From positions 2,356,001 through 2,420,000 of the forward strand of contig NZ_CP014230.1 of NCBI RefSeq assembly GCF_001553625.1: DNA of 64,000 bases, read 5' to 3'. The position numbers and the translations under genes were made by a program. Numbering within the stretch: position 1 is the first letter of the stretch; each line of letters opens with the position of its first letter. Below the pieces are notes generated by a model. That model saw only the letters and a program-made list of their open reading frames with translations. It made no database searches and was not told where the DNA came from. This DNA is from Desulfomicrobium orale DSM 12838. Its GTDB lineage: Bacteria; Desulfobacterota; Desulfovibrionia; Desulfovibrionales; Desulfomicrobiaceae. Below, in pieces: positions 39,798 through 48,234 of this stretch.

Positions 39798-39897
39798 AGG
39801 CACACCCAATTTGCGATAGGTAACGGAAAAATATCCGCGTCCGGTTGCACATGCGTTCCGAACAAACCGGAAATGACTCATTTTAACACAATGCCGC

Positions 39898-39912
39898 ACA
39901 CAATCCCTGTGT
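39898..39912. promoter_or_regulatory. Short palindrome upstream of hdrC
   Basis: ACACA-ATCCC-TGTGT, a perfect 5-bp inverted repeat, overlaps a minus-strand TTGACA (39910-39915) about 110 bases before hdrC. No good -10 element lies 17 bases away, so this is only a candidate operator. Confidence 0.3.
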
Positions 39913-40052
39913 CAAAAAAGACTCATCCGCACACGTCAGGCCCTGATAGCAGCGGCGTCAGATAAATCATAAACTTTTTCAGCAGATTCAATGCCATTCG
40001 GCGGGCTTCACCAATCCGGCGGATTTTCGGCGCGACCGGATAAAACACCCGT

Positions 40053-40904
40053 TCACATCAGATCGGGAGGTGTATCCACAGGACTGCAGCCCTCCCGGCA
40101 CAGGGCATCGATCCGCCGCAGGACCGGCATGGCCGAAGCAACGCCGGGAACCGAAAAATGGGCCCCGGCCTTCGCCAGTTCGGATGCGATGTTTTTGTGC
40201 AGCGCCTGCCTCTTCTCTTCGGACAGACGGTTCACTTCCTCCTCGCTCAGTCCGGCCATGCTGCCCGACAGGGTGACGCCGATGACCCACATCCCGGCGG
40301 CCACACCCTCCAGCACATCGTTGACCGTGTCCCCGATTTTCACCGCGCGCCACGCCTCTTCTATTCCCAGCAGGGACAGAACGCGCAGACACATGTCCGG
40401 CCATGGGCGGCTGCGGGCGACATCGGAAGCGCAGACCAGCACGTCCGGCGTGTAGCCGAGCTCCCCGGCCCGCTCCGCCAGCGGCACCGCCACAGAATCT
40501 GGATATCCGGTACAGGAACCGATGCGCAGGCCGAGCTCCCGCAAACGGAAGATCATGTCCGTCACGCCGGGAATGGGCACGCTGAATTCCCGGATGGCGC
40601 CGTTCATCAGGGTCTCGACCCGGTCATAGACCCGGTCGATGTCCTCTTCTTCCGGCGCTCTGCCGTACCTTGCGACCCAGGCTCCGGCAATGCGCGGCAT
40701 GGCGAACATGGCCGCCACATGGTCCCGCTTGTCCCGTCCCATGGGTTCACGGGCCTCGGCCGCCGCGACGGGCACCGATTCCGCCGCGAAGCCGTCCATA
40801 AAGGCCCGGACCGGTCCCTGACAGCCAAAGTCTACGGCCGTTCCCGCCCAGTCCAGAACAACTCCCCGCAAACAGGTAAATGGAGATTCAGGTGAATGCG
40901 TCAT
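40053..40904 (-). CDS. phnX: Phosphonoacetaldehyde hydrolase (phosphonatase), HAD family
   Basis: 283 residues; cleaves the C-P bond of phosphonoacetaldehyde to acetaldehyde and phosphate. Catalytic aspartate motif VVLDWAGTAVDFG, the Schiff-base lysine in PMGRDKRDHV (family: PMGxxKxDHV), the cap-domain MPRIAGAWVARYG, SCTGYPDSVAVPL and the acidic motif KIGDTVNDVLEGVAAGMWVIGV. Length and spacing match known PhnX. GGAGG precedes ATG. The usual partner PhnW (2-AEP transaminase) is not in the window. It follows the TRAP binding protein by 64 bases. Confidence 0.88.
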   Translation of the reverse strand: MTHSPESPFTCLRGVVLDWAGTAVDFGCQGPVRAFMDGFAAESVPVAAAEAREPMGRDKRDHVAAMFAMPRIAGAWVARYGRAPEEEDIDRVYDRVETLMNGAIREFSVPIPGVTDMIFRLRELGLRIGSCTGYPDSVAVPLAERAGELGYTPDVLVCASDVARSRPWPDMCLRVLSLLGIEEAWRAVKIGDTVNDVLEGVAAGMWVIGVTLSGSMAGLSEEEVNRLSEEKRQALHKNIASELAKAGAHFSVPGVASAMPVLRRIDALCREGCSPVDTPPDLM

Positions 40905-40968
40905 GATGCCTCCGGGGAAATGCGGGGGCCGCCCGAAAGCGGTCCCGCAAAGGCATGATCGTCAATCC

Positions 40969-41973
40969 TCAAGGCTTCCACTCGGGCTTGCCGAAGCTCG
41001 CCAGATAGGCGTTGATGGTATCCTTTCCGCCCACAAAGTCTGCCAGTTTCGGCCACACCTCCTCCATGGCGGTCTTCTTCCAGACGGACTCGTCCTCCAG
41101 CATGGAAATCTTCACCCCGGCCTCGATCAGGTCTTCCTTGGCCTTGGCGGACTCTTCCTTCTGGTACGCGAGCACGGCTTCCTGGGCGGCCTTGCCTGCG
41201 TCGATCATCAGCTGCCGCTGTTCCGGAGTCATTTTCTGGAACACGCGCTCGCTCATGATCAAGGGCTGCAACTGATAAACATGATGCACTTCGGTAATGT
41301 ATTTCTGTCTGGCCTTCTGAAACTTCATGGCCCGGAAACCGATGTAGCCGTAGCACTGACCGTCCACGACACCGTCCTGCAGAGCCACGAAGGTCTCGGA
41401 CCAGGGAATGAACACCGGGCTTGCGTCCCAGGCCTTGTACGTGGCCAGCAGAACGGTGCTCTGCGGCACACGGATTTTCAGCCCCTTAATATCGGCCATT
41501 TTGGTGATGGGTCGTTTGGAGTTGGATATATAACGGAAACCGGTGTAGGTCCAGGCCAGTACCCGAAAACCGGCCTTCTCCGCATAGGTATTGAGAATTT
41601 CGGCAGATTTGCCGTTAGTCGCTTTGACCACTTCATCCAGATTCTCGAACAGGTAGGGCAGGTTCAGAATGCCCAGCTGTTTAACGAAAGGCACGGTATT
41701 GGCAATGCCCACGCAACTCAGAGCCAGAGTGCCGCGGCGCACATTATGGATGGTTTCGGTCTCGTCCCCCAGCGAACCGGAATAAAAAGTCTGGACCTCG
41801 ATTTCGCCGTTGGATTTTTCAGCCACATATTTTTTGAACATTTCGCCCACGATCCCCATTTCCGAACCCTCGGGATCTCCCAAGGCTATCTTCAGCACTG
41901 TCTTCGGAGCAGCCCAGACAGACGGCGCGCTCAGCAGAAATGCAGTCATCAAAAACAGAAAAAAACGTACCAT
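40969..41973 (-). CDS. TRAP transporter periplasmic solute-binding protein (DctP family), orphan
   Basis: 334 residues. Signal peptide (VRFFLFLMTAFLLSAPSVWA), then the DctP fold: KIALGDPEGSEMG, ETIHNVRRGTLALSCVG, LPYLFENLDEV, and the substrate-arginine region LKIRVPQSTVLLATYKAWDA followed by LQDGVVDGQCYG. GGAGGTG lies six bases before ATG 41973; an overlapping GTG at 41982 is too close to it. The two membrane subunits (DctQ, DctM) are absent here, so the transported substrate is unknown. Likely cotranscribed with phnX. Confidence 0.9.
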   Translation of the reverse strand: MVRFFLFLMTAFLLSAPSVWAAPKTVLKIALGDPEGSEMGIVGEMFKKYVAEKSNGEIEVQTFYSGSLGDETETIHNVRRGTLALSCVGIANTVPFVKQLGILNLPYLFENLDEVVKATNGKSAEILNTYAEKAGFRVLAWTYTGFRYISNSKRPITKMADIKGLKIRVPQSTVLLATYKAWDASPVFIPWSETFVALQDGVVDGQCYGYIGFRAMKFQKARQKYITEVHHVYQLQPLIMSERVFQKMTPEQRQLMIDAGKAAQEAVLAYQKEESAKAKEDLIEAGVKISMLEDESVWKKTAMEEVWPKLADFVGGKDTINAYLASFGKPEWKP

Positions 41974-42004
41974 TACATTCACCTCCGGTTAATTTGGATA
42001 AAAA

Positions 42005-42033
42005 ATAATAGCTCAAAATGTCCAGACATGCAA
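42005..42033 (-). promoter_or_regulatory. Promoter and operator-like palindrome for the TRAP-phnX pair
   Basis: On the minus strand TTGCAT and TATTAT are separated by exactly 17 bases, about 30 bases before the start codon. The palindrome ATGTC-CA-GACAT (42018-42029) lies in the spacer, a typical repressor position. Confidence 0.5.
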
Positions 42034-42072
42034 AAATTACTGTTGCCCGAACGCAGGATTTCTTTGCGTCTT

Positions 42073-42101
42073 CCGACAAAAAATCCGTCAGGATATAATT
42101 G
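42073..42101 (+). promoter_or_regulatory. Promoter of the universal stress protein gene
   Basis: A perfect TATAAT (42096-42101) with a weak TTCCGA 17 bases upstream. It points away from the TRAP gene and lies about 150 bases before the chosen start. Confidence 0.4.
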
Positions 42102-42248
42102 AACGGGTTTCTTTCCCCAGGACAGCCTGAAGCAATCCGTTCTTGCTTCCCGCGCTTTCACGGTGTTATCTATATCAAGAATCAGGAAACGATGACTGAC
42201 CGGATGCCAGCCCGCCTTGCGGATATGAAAACTTTCGGAGAGGACGCC

Positions 42249-43115
42249 ATGGACAGACATGTTCTGCTCACCATCAGCGACGATGTCAGCTCCTTACAGG
42301 CGGTGCGATTCACGGCCGGATATTTCACCGGCGCCAGTCGGCTGCTTCTGACCCTGCTCTACATCGCCTCGAACCCCAAAGCCGGATTGCCGGAGTCGGA
42401 AATAATCCACAACCACAATTCTCTGAATCAACGCACGGCTCAGGCCAAGGCAAGGGCACAGGCAGTTCTGGACAAGGCCGAGGAACTGCTCCTGCTCAAA
42501 CATTTTCCCGCAGACCGCATCCACAAGAAAATTGCCTTCAAACAGCTCGGCACGGCCACTGACATCATTCAGGAAAGCATAAGCGGCATGTATGACGCCG
42601 TGGTCCTGGGACGGCGGGGACTCAGCCGCCTGGAGGAATTCATAAGCGGCAGCGTGAGCAGAGAAATTTTCTCCGCGCCCATGGAAGTCCCGCTATGGAT
42701 CTGCCGCCGGCAGGAGCGGGTCAACCCGCATCTTCTGCTGTGCGTGGACGGCTCCCCTTCCGGCCGGCGCTGTGCCGACCATGTGGGCTTCATGCTCCGG
42801 GAAGAAGCCCGCCACCGTATCGACATACTCCACGTGGCTACTCCCGGTACAGGGACCGCCGCCGGAAAAATCCTGGAAGAAGCCCGGTGCGCGCTGGAAG
42901 CAAATGGCATCGCACCTGAGCGGATCGGAGAAAAAGTGATCGAGAGTCCGGCCGCCGCCAAAACCATTCTCGATCAGGCCCTAACGGGCGGCTACGGCGT
43001 GGTGGCCGCCGGACGCAAGACCCCTGACGGGGCTGCATCCACGCGCATAACGGGCTCCAGCAGCACAGTTCTGCTCAAATCTCTGGATTTCGCCGCCCTG
43101 TGGATTTCTGCGTGA
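42249..43115 (+). CDS. Tandem universal stress protein (two UspA domains)
   Basis: 288 residues from ATG 42249. Domain 1 runs from about 1 to 145 (HVLLTISDDVSSLQAVRF to VVLGRRGLSRLEEFISGSVS), domain 2 from about 150 to 288 (HLLLCVDGSPSGRRCADHV to VVAAGRKT...GSSSTVLLKS). The ATP-binding G-2x-G-9x-G(S/T) pattern is recognisable in both (GRRGLSRLEEFISGSVS). GGAGAGG precedes ATG; a second candidate start at 42192 with AGGA would add 19 residues. It overlaps no other gene and converges with manB with a one-base gap. Confidence 0.85.
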   Translation: MDRHVLLTISDDVSSLQAVRFTAGYFTGASRLLLTLLYIASNPKAGLPESEIIHNHNSLNQRTAQAKARAQAVLDKAEELLLLKHFPADRIHKKIAFKQLGTATDIIQESISGMYDAVVLGRRGLSRLEEFISGSVSREIFSAPMEVPLWICRRQERVNPHLLLCVDGSPSGRRCADHVGFMLREEARHRIDILHVATPGTGTAAGKILEEARCALEANGIAPERIGEKVIESPAAAKTILDQALTGGYGVVAAGRKTPDGAASTRITGSSSTVLLKSLDFAALWISA

Positions 43116-43116
43116 A

Positions 43117-44469
43117 TCACGCCTTCTCATCCAGAAGGGTCAGAATTTCGGCGGTTTTCCGGCGCATGAGGGCCTCGTCCCCACGGGACTCCACATTAAG
43201 CCGCAACACCGGTTCGGTATTGGACGGACGCAGATTGAACCGCCACTCAGGGAACTCCAGACTCAGACCGTCCACCGTATCCTTCCTGACGCTCCGGGGT
43301 TCGAAGCGTTCCGCCACCCGCCGCATGGCCGCCGCCGTGTCGCGGACCTCACGATTGATTTCCCCGCTGGCCGGGTATGCGCGCATGGCCTCGTCCACCA
43401 GCCGGGCCAAAGGCATCCCGGAGACGCAGATTTCCTCCGCCACCAGAAGCCACGGAATCATGCCCGAATCGCAGTAGCTGAAATCGCGGAAATAATGATG
43501 GGCACTCATCTCGCCGCCATACGCTGCATCCTCCAGCCGCATCCGTTCCTTCATGAAGGCGTGGCCGGTCCGGGAGACAATGGGACGCCCTCCGGCCGCA
43601 CGTACCATCTCGACAGTATTCCAGGTCAGCCGCGGGTCGTGGATGATGCCCGCACCGGGATGCCTGCGGCAGAAACTCCGCCCCAAAAGCCCCACCAGAT
43701 AGTATCCTTCGATAAACCGTCCGGCGGCGTCGAAAAAAAAGCAGCGGTCGAAATCTCCATCCCAGGCCAGCCCCATGTCCGCCCCCCACTCCCGCACGGC
43801 GGCGGATGTCTGGGAACGGTTCTCGGGCAAAAGCGGGTTGGGCACGCCCGCCGGAAAATTTCCGTCAGGCTCGTGCAGGATGCGATGGAACGTAAACGGC
43901 AGAAACGGTGCGAGCAGGTCCACTACCGCGCCCGCGCCCCCGTTGCCTGCATTGGTCAGGATACGCAGCGGTTTCAGGCTGGCAATATCCACATAAGACA
44001 ACAAATGATCGCGATAACGCTCACGGATGTTCAGGACTTTTTCCCTTCCCCGCCGCACCGGGACGGGAAAATCCCCGGACAGGACCAGATCATGGATGGC
44101 CGCAAGCCCCGTATCTGCACTGATGGGCCGGGCCCCTCCGCGCACGAATTTCATCCCGTTGTATTCTTTGGGATTGTGACTGGCCGTGACCATGATCCCG
44201 CCATCCAGTCCCTGATCGAAGACGGCAAAATAGACTTCCTCCGTTCCGCATTTTCCAAGAAACAATGTGTCCACACCCGCATCCAGCAGGCCGTCCATCA
44301 ACGCTCTGGACAAGGACGGACTGGACAGACGGATGTCATGGCCCACCCCCACCCGTGAAGGCCGCAGAAAGGCGGCGTAGGCCCGCCCGATGCGGTAAGC
44401 CAGTTCTTCGTTCAGTTCCTCCGGCACTCGACCCCGGATATCGTATGCTTTAAAACACGGCATGCGCAT
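43117..44469 (-). CDS. manB: Phosphomannomutase (CpsG/ManB type)
   Basis: 450 residues; interconverts mannose 6-phosphate and mannose 1-phosphate for GDP-sugar, LPS or exopolysaccharide synthesis. Start [20 protein letters not shown], the phosphoserine loop [14 protein letters not shown], the metal loop [29 protein letters not shown] and the phosphate-binding [18 protein letters not shown] follow enteric CpsG closely. GAGGAG lies six bases before ATG. The insertion-sequence nest begins 69 bases upstream, which may influence its promoter. Confidence 0.93.
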   Translation of the reverse strand: MRMPCFKAYDIRGRVPEELNEELAYRIGRAYAAFLRPSRVGVGHDIRLSSPSLSRALMDGLLDAGVDTLFLGKCGTEEVYFAVFDQGLDGGIMVTASHNPKEYNGMKFVRGGARPISADTGLAAIHDLVLSGDFPVPVRRGREKVLNIRERYRDHLLSYVDIASLKPLRILTNAGNGGAGAVVDLLAPFLPFTFHRILHEPDGNFPAGVPNPLLPENRSQTSAAVREWGADMGLAWDGDFDRCFFFDAAGRFIEGYYLVGLLGRSFCRRHPGAGIIHDPRLTWNTVEMVRAAGGRPIVSRTGHAFMKERMRLEDAAYGGEMSAHHYFRDFSYCDSGMIPWLLVAEEICVSGMPLARLVDEAMRAYPASGEINREVRDTAAAMRRVAERFEPRSVRKDTVDGLSLEFPEWRFNLRPSNTEPVLRLNVESRGDEALMRRKTAEILTLLDEKA

Positions 44470-44538
44470 TTTATCTCCTCATGTTCAACCGGTTTGAGGC
44501 GTCCGATAAACACAAACAGGAAAAAGTTCATCTCTTAG

Positions 44539-45368
44539 GTTCAGGCCTCATTAATTGAGATAGAAAATGAGGGAAGCCGCGAGGCACAGAGCTGAAAAGA
44601 AGGTATGCGCGCAGCGGTCATAACGCATGGCTATTCTCCGCCAGTCCTTGATCCTGCCAAACATGATCTCGATCTTGTGCCGCTGTTTATACAGATTTTT
44701 ATCGTAAGAGACGGGTCTCTTTCGGTTCTTTCCGGGAGGGATGCAGGGCGTAATGCCTCTGGCGAGCAGGGCATCACGGAACCAGCCGGCGTCGTAACCA
44801 CGGTCCGCCAGAAGCTCCCTGGCCTCAGGTAAAGCACATAAGCAAGGCGGCTCCCTTGTAGTCGCTTACCTGGCCTGCCGTGAGCTTCATGGCCAAAGGC
44901 CTGCCGTGGCCGTCGCAAACAGCATGGAGTTTGGAGTTCAGACCGCCCTTTGTGCGTCCGATGCAGCGGGAAAGAGCCCCTTTTTGAGCAAGCTTGCGGC
45001 GGTACGATGCGCCTTGAGGTGGGTTGCATCGATCATCAATCGTCCATCTTTTCCCGCTGTTTTTGCCAATTCGGTAAAAATATTGTTGAAGATGCCCATC
45101 CGGCTCCAGCGCAAAAAACGATTGTACAGTGTCTTGTACGGGCCATACTCGCGCGGCGCATCTTTCCACTGCAGGCCATGTTTGATGACATAAATGATGC
45201 CGCTGATGACTTTCCGGTCATCGACCCGCGGAATACCATGTGAACGTGGAAAGAAGGGCTTGATACGTTCGAGTTGTCCGGCAGAAAGGTAGAAAAGTTG
45301 GCTCATGGCGTCCTCCCTGAGCACAACTAACCAGATTTCCTGATTTTTACAATTAATGAGGCCTGAGC
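44539..45368 (-). mobile_element. IS5-family element A, left copy (830 bp, inverted)
   Basis: Terminal inverted repeats of 19 bases (GTTCAGGCCTCATTAATTG at the left and GCTCAGGCCTCATTAATTG at the right end, read inward) with one mismatch. Flanked by TTAG on the left and CTAG on the right, the YTAR target of the group. It carries one transposase on the minus strand. Nearly identical to the copy at 46127-46957 but in the opposite direction; the copies differ by one indel and a few substitutions. Confidence 0.9.
44551..45306 (-). pseudogene. Transposase of element A, left copy (frameshifted)
   Basis: The first frame (MSQLFYLSAGQLERIKPFFP, 44938-45306, 122 residues) continues by a -1 shift at the slippery A-AAG-GGG (about 44977-44985) into the DDE part (GRTKGGLNSKLHAVCDGHG). 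That frame then stops at MCFT-TGA; the rest (LPEARELLADRGYDAGWF to CLAASVIFYLN) lies in another frame, as if two bases (GC) were lost in MCALPEA. The Y-2-R-3-E-6-K signature (YKQRHKIEIMFGRIK) is intact. The second break is not a normal programmed shift, so I call it broken. Confidence 0.75.
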
Positions 45369-45372
45369 CTAG

Positions 45373-46122
45373 GGCGTGTTTGCAAACTATTTGATCCAAA
45401 TCATTGAAGCTGCCAGGTAATTGAAAAAGCATTCAACAAGGTGCCGTTCCTTATAAAGATGCTGATCATACTGACGAGGTGTTTTACGATTTGAGCGTGG
45501 AGGAATAACTACGGTACAGCCTCTTGATTCAAGGAGTTGAACCAATGGCTCGCTGTCATAGCCTTTATCGGCAATAACAGTGCAATCACGAACCCTTTCA
45601 AGTAATTGCGGCGCAACACTGATATCCGCGCATTCACCTCCTGTAAGGAAAAACGATACAGGATTGCCGAGCGCGTCTACCTGTGCATGCAGTTTGGAGG
45701 TAAAACCTCCTCGACTGCGGCCCAGAGCTTGTCTGTGCTGCCCCCTTTTGCGCCAGCCGAATGTTTGTGGGCATGGATGTATGTACCATCAACCATCACC
45801 GCTTCGAGATCGGGGTCAGACGCCAGAGCGAGAAAGACTGCTTTCCAGAATCCTTTTATCTGCCAACGCCGAAAGCGGGAATACACGGCATTCCATGACC
45901 CGTACTCTTCCGGCAGGGCCCTCCAGGGAGCCCCGGTGCGCAGCAGCCAGATGATTGCATTTATGAATGTTCGTTTATCTTTGGCCGGACGGCCGCCTTT
46001 GGGTGAACCCTCGAGCGGCAGAACGGGCTCAAGCCGTTGCCAGGTTTCATCGGAAATGTCAGTATAGCACATGTCCAAAAGCTACACCAATCCACGCTGG
46101 TTATAAAGTTTGCAAACACACC
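45373..46122 (-). mobile_element. IS5-family element B (750 bp) between the two A copies
   Basis: Ends GGCGTGTTTGCAAACT and GGTGTGTTTGCAAACT (one mismatch, read inward). CTAG lies directly on both sides (45369-45372 and 46123-46126). It has a different transposase from element A. It is shorter than the 830-bp neighbours because of a deletion in the transposase gene. Confidence 0.88.
45387..46078 (-). pseudogene. Transposase of element B, with internal deletion
   Basis: ORF A (MDMCYTDISDETWQRLEPVLP, 45677-46078) carries the DUF4096-like N-terminus and the first aspartate (MVDGTYIHAHKHSAGAKG). ORF B follows by -1 slippage on GCA-AAA-GGG-GGC (45741-45749): GGFTSKLHAQVDALGNPVS, ADKGYDSEPLVQLL, YKERHLVECFFN. 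There the sequence jumps to YLAASMIWIK and ends. The usual 20-25 residues after the catalytic glutamate, including the lysine of the Y-2-R-3-E-6-K signature, are missing in frame. The enzyme is therefore probably dead. Confidence 0.75.
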
Positions 46123-46126
46123 CTAG

Positions 46127-46957
46127 GCTCAGGCCTCATTAATTGCCAAAAAGCAGAAAATCTGGTTAGTTGTGCTTAGGGAGGACGCCATGAGCCAACT
46201 TTTCTACCTTTCTGCCGAGCAACTCGAACGTATCAAGCCCTTCTTTCCACGTTCACATGGTATTCCGCGGGTCGATGACCGGAAAGTCATCAGCGGCATC
46301 ATTTATGTCATCAAACATGGCCTGCAGTGGAAAGATGCGCCGCGCGAGTATGGCCCGTACAAGACACTGTACAATCGTTTTTTGCGCTGGAGCCGGATGG
46401 GCATCTTCAACAATATTTTTACCGAATTGGCAAAAACAGCGGGAAAAGATGGACGATTGATGATCGATGCAACCCACCTCAAGGCGCATCGTACCGCCGC
46501 AAGCTTGCTCAAAAAGGGGCTCTTTCCCGCTGCATCGGACGCACAAAGGGCGGTCTGAACTCCAAACTCCATGCTGTTTGCGACGGCCACGGCAGGCCTT
46601 TGGCCATGAAGCTCACGGCAGGCCAGGTAAGCGACTACAAGGGAGCCGCCTTGCTTATGTGCTTTACCTGAGGCCAGGGAGCTTCTGGCGGACCGTGGTT
46701 ACGACGCCGGCTGGTTCCGTGATGCCCTGCTCGCCAGAGGCATTACGCCCTGCATCCCTCCCGGAAAGAACCGAAAGAGACCCGTCTCTTACGATAAAAA
46801 TCTGTATAAACAGCGGCACAAGATCGAGATCATGTTTGGCAGGATCAAGGACTGGCGGAGAATAGCCATGCGTTATGACCGCTGCGCGCATACCTTCTTT
46901 TCAGCTCTGTGCCTCGCCGCTTCCGTCATTTTCTATCTCAATTAATGAGGCCTGAGC
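46127..46957 (+). mobile_element. IS5-family element A, right copy (831 bp)
   Basis: Bounded by the same inverted repeats as the left copy, here perfect (GCTCAGGCCTCATTAATTG at both ends, read inward), and flanked by CTAG on both sides (46123-46126 and 46958-46961), a perfect 4-base target duplication. Transposase on the plus strand. Confidence 0.9.
46190..46945 (+). pseudogene. Transposase of element A, right copy (frameshifted)
   Basis: Same arrangement as the left copy: frame one MSQLFYLSAEQLERIKPFFP (46190-46558), slippery A-AAG-GGG within 46511-46519, then the second frame stopping at 46669-46671, then a third segment LPEARELLADRGYD to FYLN ending at 46945. The same missing two bases occur here, so both copies descend from an already damaged parent or were copied from each other. 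GGGAGGAC precedes ATG. Confidence 0.75.
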
Positions 46958-47155
46958 CTAGGCATGACCCGAGAATTTTTAGTTGGAAAAGTTATGGTAG
47001 CGCAGGCATGACCAACCCAGAAGAGAGTGCAAGAGACAGCGTCGCACAATCAGAAATTTTATAAAACTCTACAGTGGAGACAGAATAGTCACCAAGACAA
47101 AAAATACGGTGTTGTTTTGGCAGATTGCAATCTGACAATGCCCGTCGAGATAGAC

Positions 47156-47551
47156 TTACAGCAGAAAAAAGATAGCCACAACAACCAGTACGACAACAAG
47201 AATAATGGCCGCAACAACCCATGATCGCTCTTCACCCGCAAACATGGCTCCACCAGTTCCCTTGCCAATCGCCTTCCCAATTTCTTGAGCCTGCCTAAGA
47301 AGTTCGGCTTCCTCTTCATCTTTGAGACGCTGGCCTCGATTGAGGCGGCTCATCTCCTCCAATGCCACAGCATACATCACTCCGCACTTAGGGCACTCGA
47401 ATGCAGAGACGAACTTTTCATCCCACGGCTGGCGCTTGTAGCTACACCGGGGACATGTCTCCAGACGTAGTTTAAGGTTGGGCAGAATTTCTACGATCTC
47501 TTCAATCTCTTCAGCGAGATCTTGAGCGCTGTCTTTTTCAACTTCTTCCAT
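47156..47551 (-). CDS. Tail-anchored zinc-ribbon protein of unknown function
   Basis: 131 residues. An acidic N-terminus, a zinc ribbon with two CxxC pairs (TCPRCSYKRQP and ECPKCGVMYAV, about residues 33-57), a charged helical middle, and one C-terminal membrane helix (VVAAIILVVVLVVVAIFFLL) with no residues beyond. It would sit in the inner membrane with the ribbon in the cytoplasm. Not a known named family to me. It follows the WspR-like receiver by 114 bases and may belong to the same operon. Ribosome site weak. Confidence 0.7.
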   Translation of the reverse strand: MEEVEKDSAQDLAEEIEEIVEILPNLKLRLETCPRCSYKRQPWDEKFVSAFECPKCGVMYAVALEEMSRLNRGQRLKDEEEAELLRQAQEIGKAIGKGTGGAMFAGEERSWVVAAIILVVVLVVVAIFFLL

Positions 47552-47665
47552 ATGTTACTTCGCCCTCATCAATCGATAGCAGGCAGGTTTTTCATTACAT
47601 CCACGATCTGTCTCAGACAAATGTAGTCGGGACAATACCCCACGCATCAAGAAATCTAGGAAAAA

Positions 47666-48232
47666 TTAATCTAAATATGGTGAGAACAAATCTCCACCAT
47701 CCGAGGCAGGTACTGGCTGATTTGTGACTTCCGCATCGGACGTGTTGAAATGCCTCTGGCCACTACGGGCGTTAAGCTTTGTAATGAGTTCATCGCGTTG
47801 ACGCTTGAATATATAGCGTTCAGAGTGGCAGCGAATACGAGCGACAAGTTCTGTCTTATCCGGCAGCTTGATCATATAATCATTGGCCCCCAAAGCGACA
47901 GCCTTTCTTTTCAACTCCGGCTCCTCCCGGGCAGACAGTACGATAAGAGGAATACTGCGGAAATCCTCACTGTTCTTGAAAAATTTAACCATGGTCAGCC
48001 CATTGACGCCAGGCATAACCAAGTCAAGCATAATAACTGTAGGCTGAGCAGTATATGCTTTTTCCAATGCCTTATCTGGTTCCTTACAATAATGAAACGA
48101 TATATCGTGTTCAGTAGAAAGCTTGATACGCATAGCCTCGCCAATCAAAAATTCATCATCAATGAGCAAAACAGAAATTGGAATTTGAGATACATATTCC
48201 TTTGCAAGGGTATCGACTTCTTCTGTATACAT
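47666..48232 (-). CDS. Response regulator, WspR-like receiver without GGDEF domain
   Basis: 188 residues. The receiver (about 15-135) reads VLLIDDEFLIGEAMRIKLS, PTVIMLDLVMPGVNGLTMV with the phosphoacceptor aspartate, VLSAREEP and LGANDYMIKLPDKTELVARI; this wording is characteristic of the WspR diguanylate cyclase receiver. The expected GGDEF output domain is missing: after the receiver only about 50 unstructured-looking residues remain. It starts 2 bases after the kinase stop with GGAAGG six bases upstream, so it is coupled to the kinase. Confidence 0.88.
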   Translation of the reverse strand: MYTEEVDTLAKEYVSQIPISVLLIDDEFLIGEAMRIKLSTEHDISFHYCKEPDKALEKAYTAQPTVIMLDLVMPGVNGLTMVKFFKNSEDFRSIPLIVLSAREEPELKRKAVALGANDYMIKLPDKTELVARIRCHSERYIFKRQRDELITKLNARSGQRHFNTSDAEVTNQPVPASDGGDLFSPYLD

Positions 48233-48234
48233 GA

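Noticed and set aside
39798-39990. Rex-type operator or sigma-54 promoter before hdrC
   Set aside because: TTGTGTTAAAAT resembles half a Rex site only; no matching right half and no GG-N10-GC element.
44535-46961. Composite transposon carrying cargo between two inverted IS copies
   Set aside because: The only thing between the two A copies is another insertion sequence; there is no passenger gene, and the outer flanks (TTAG and CTAG) do not match exactly.
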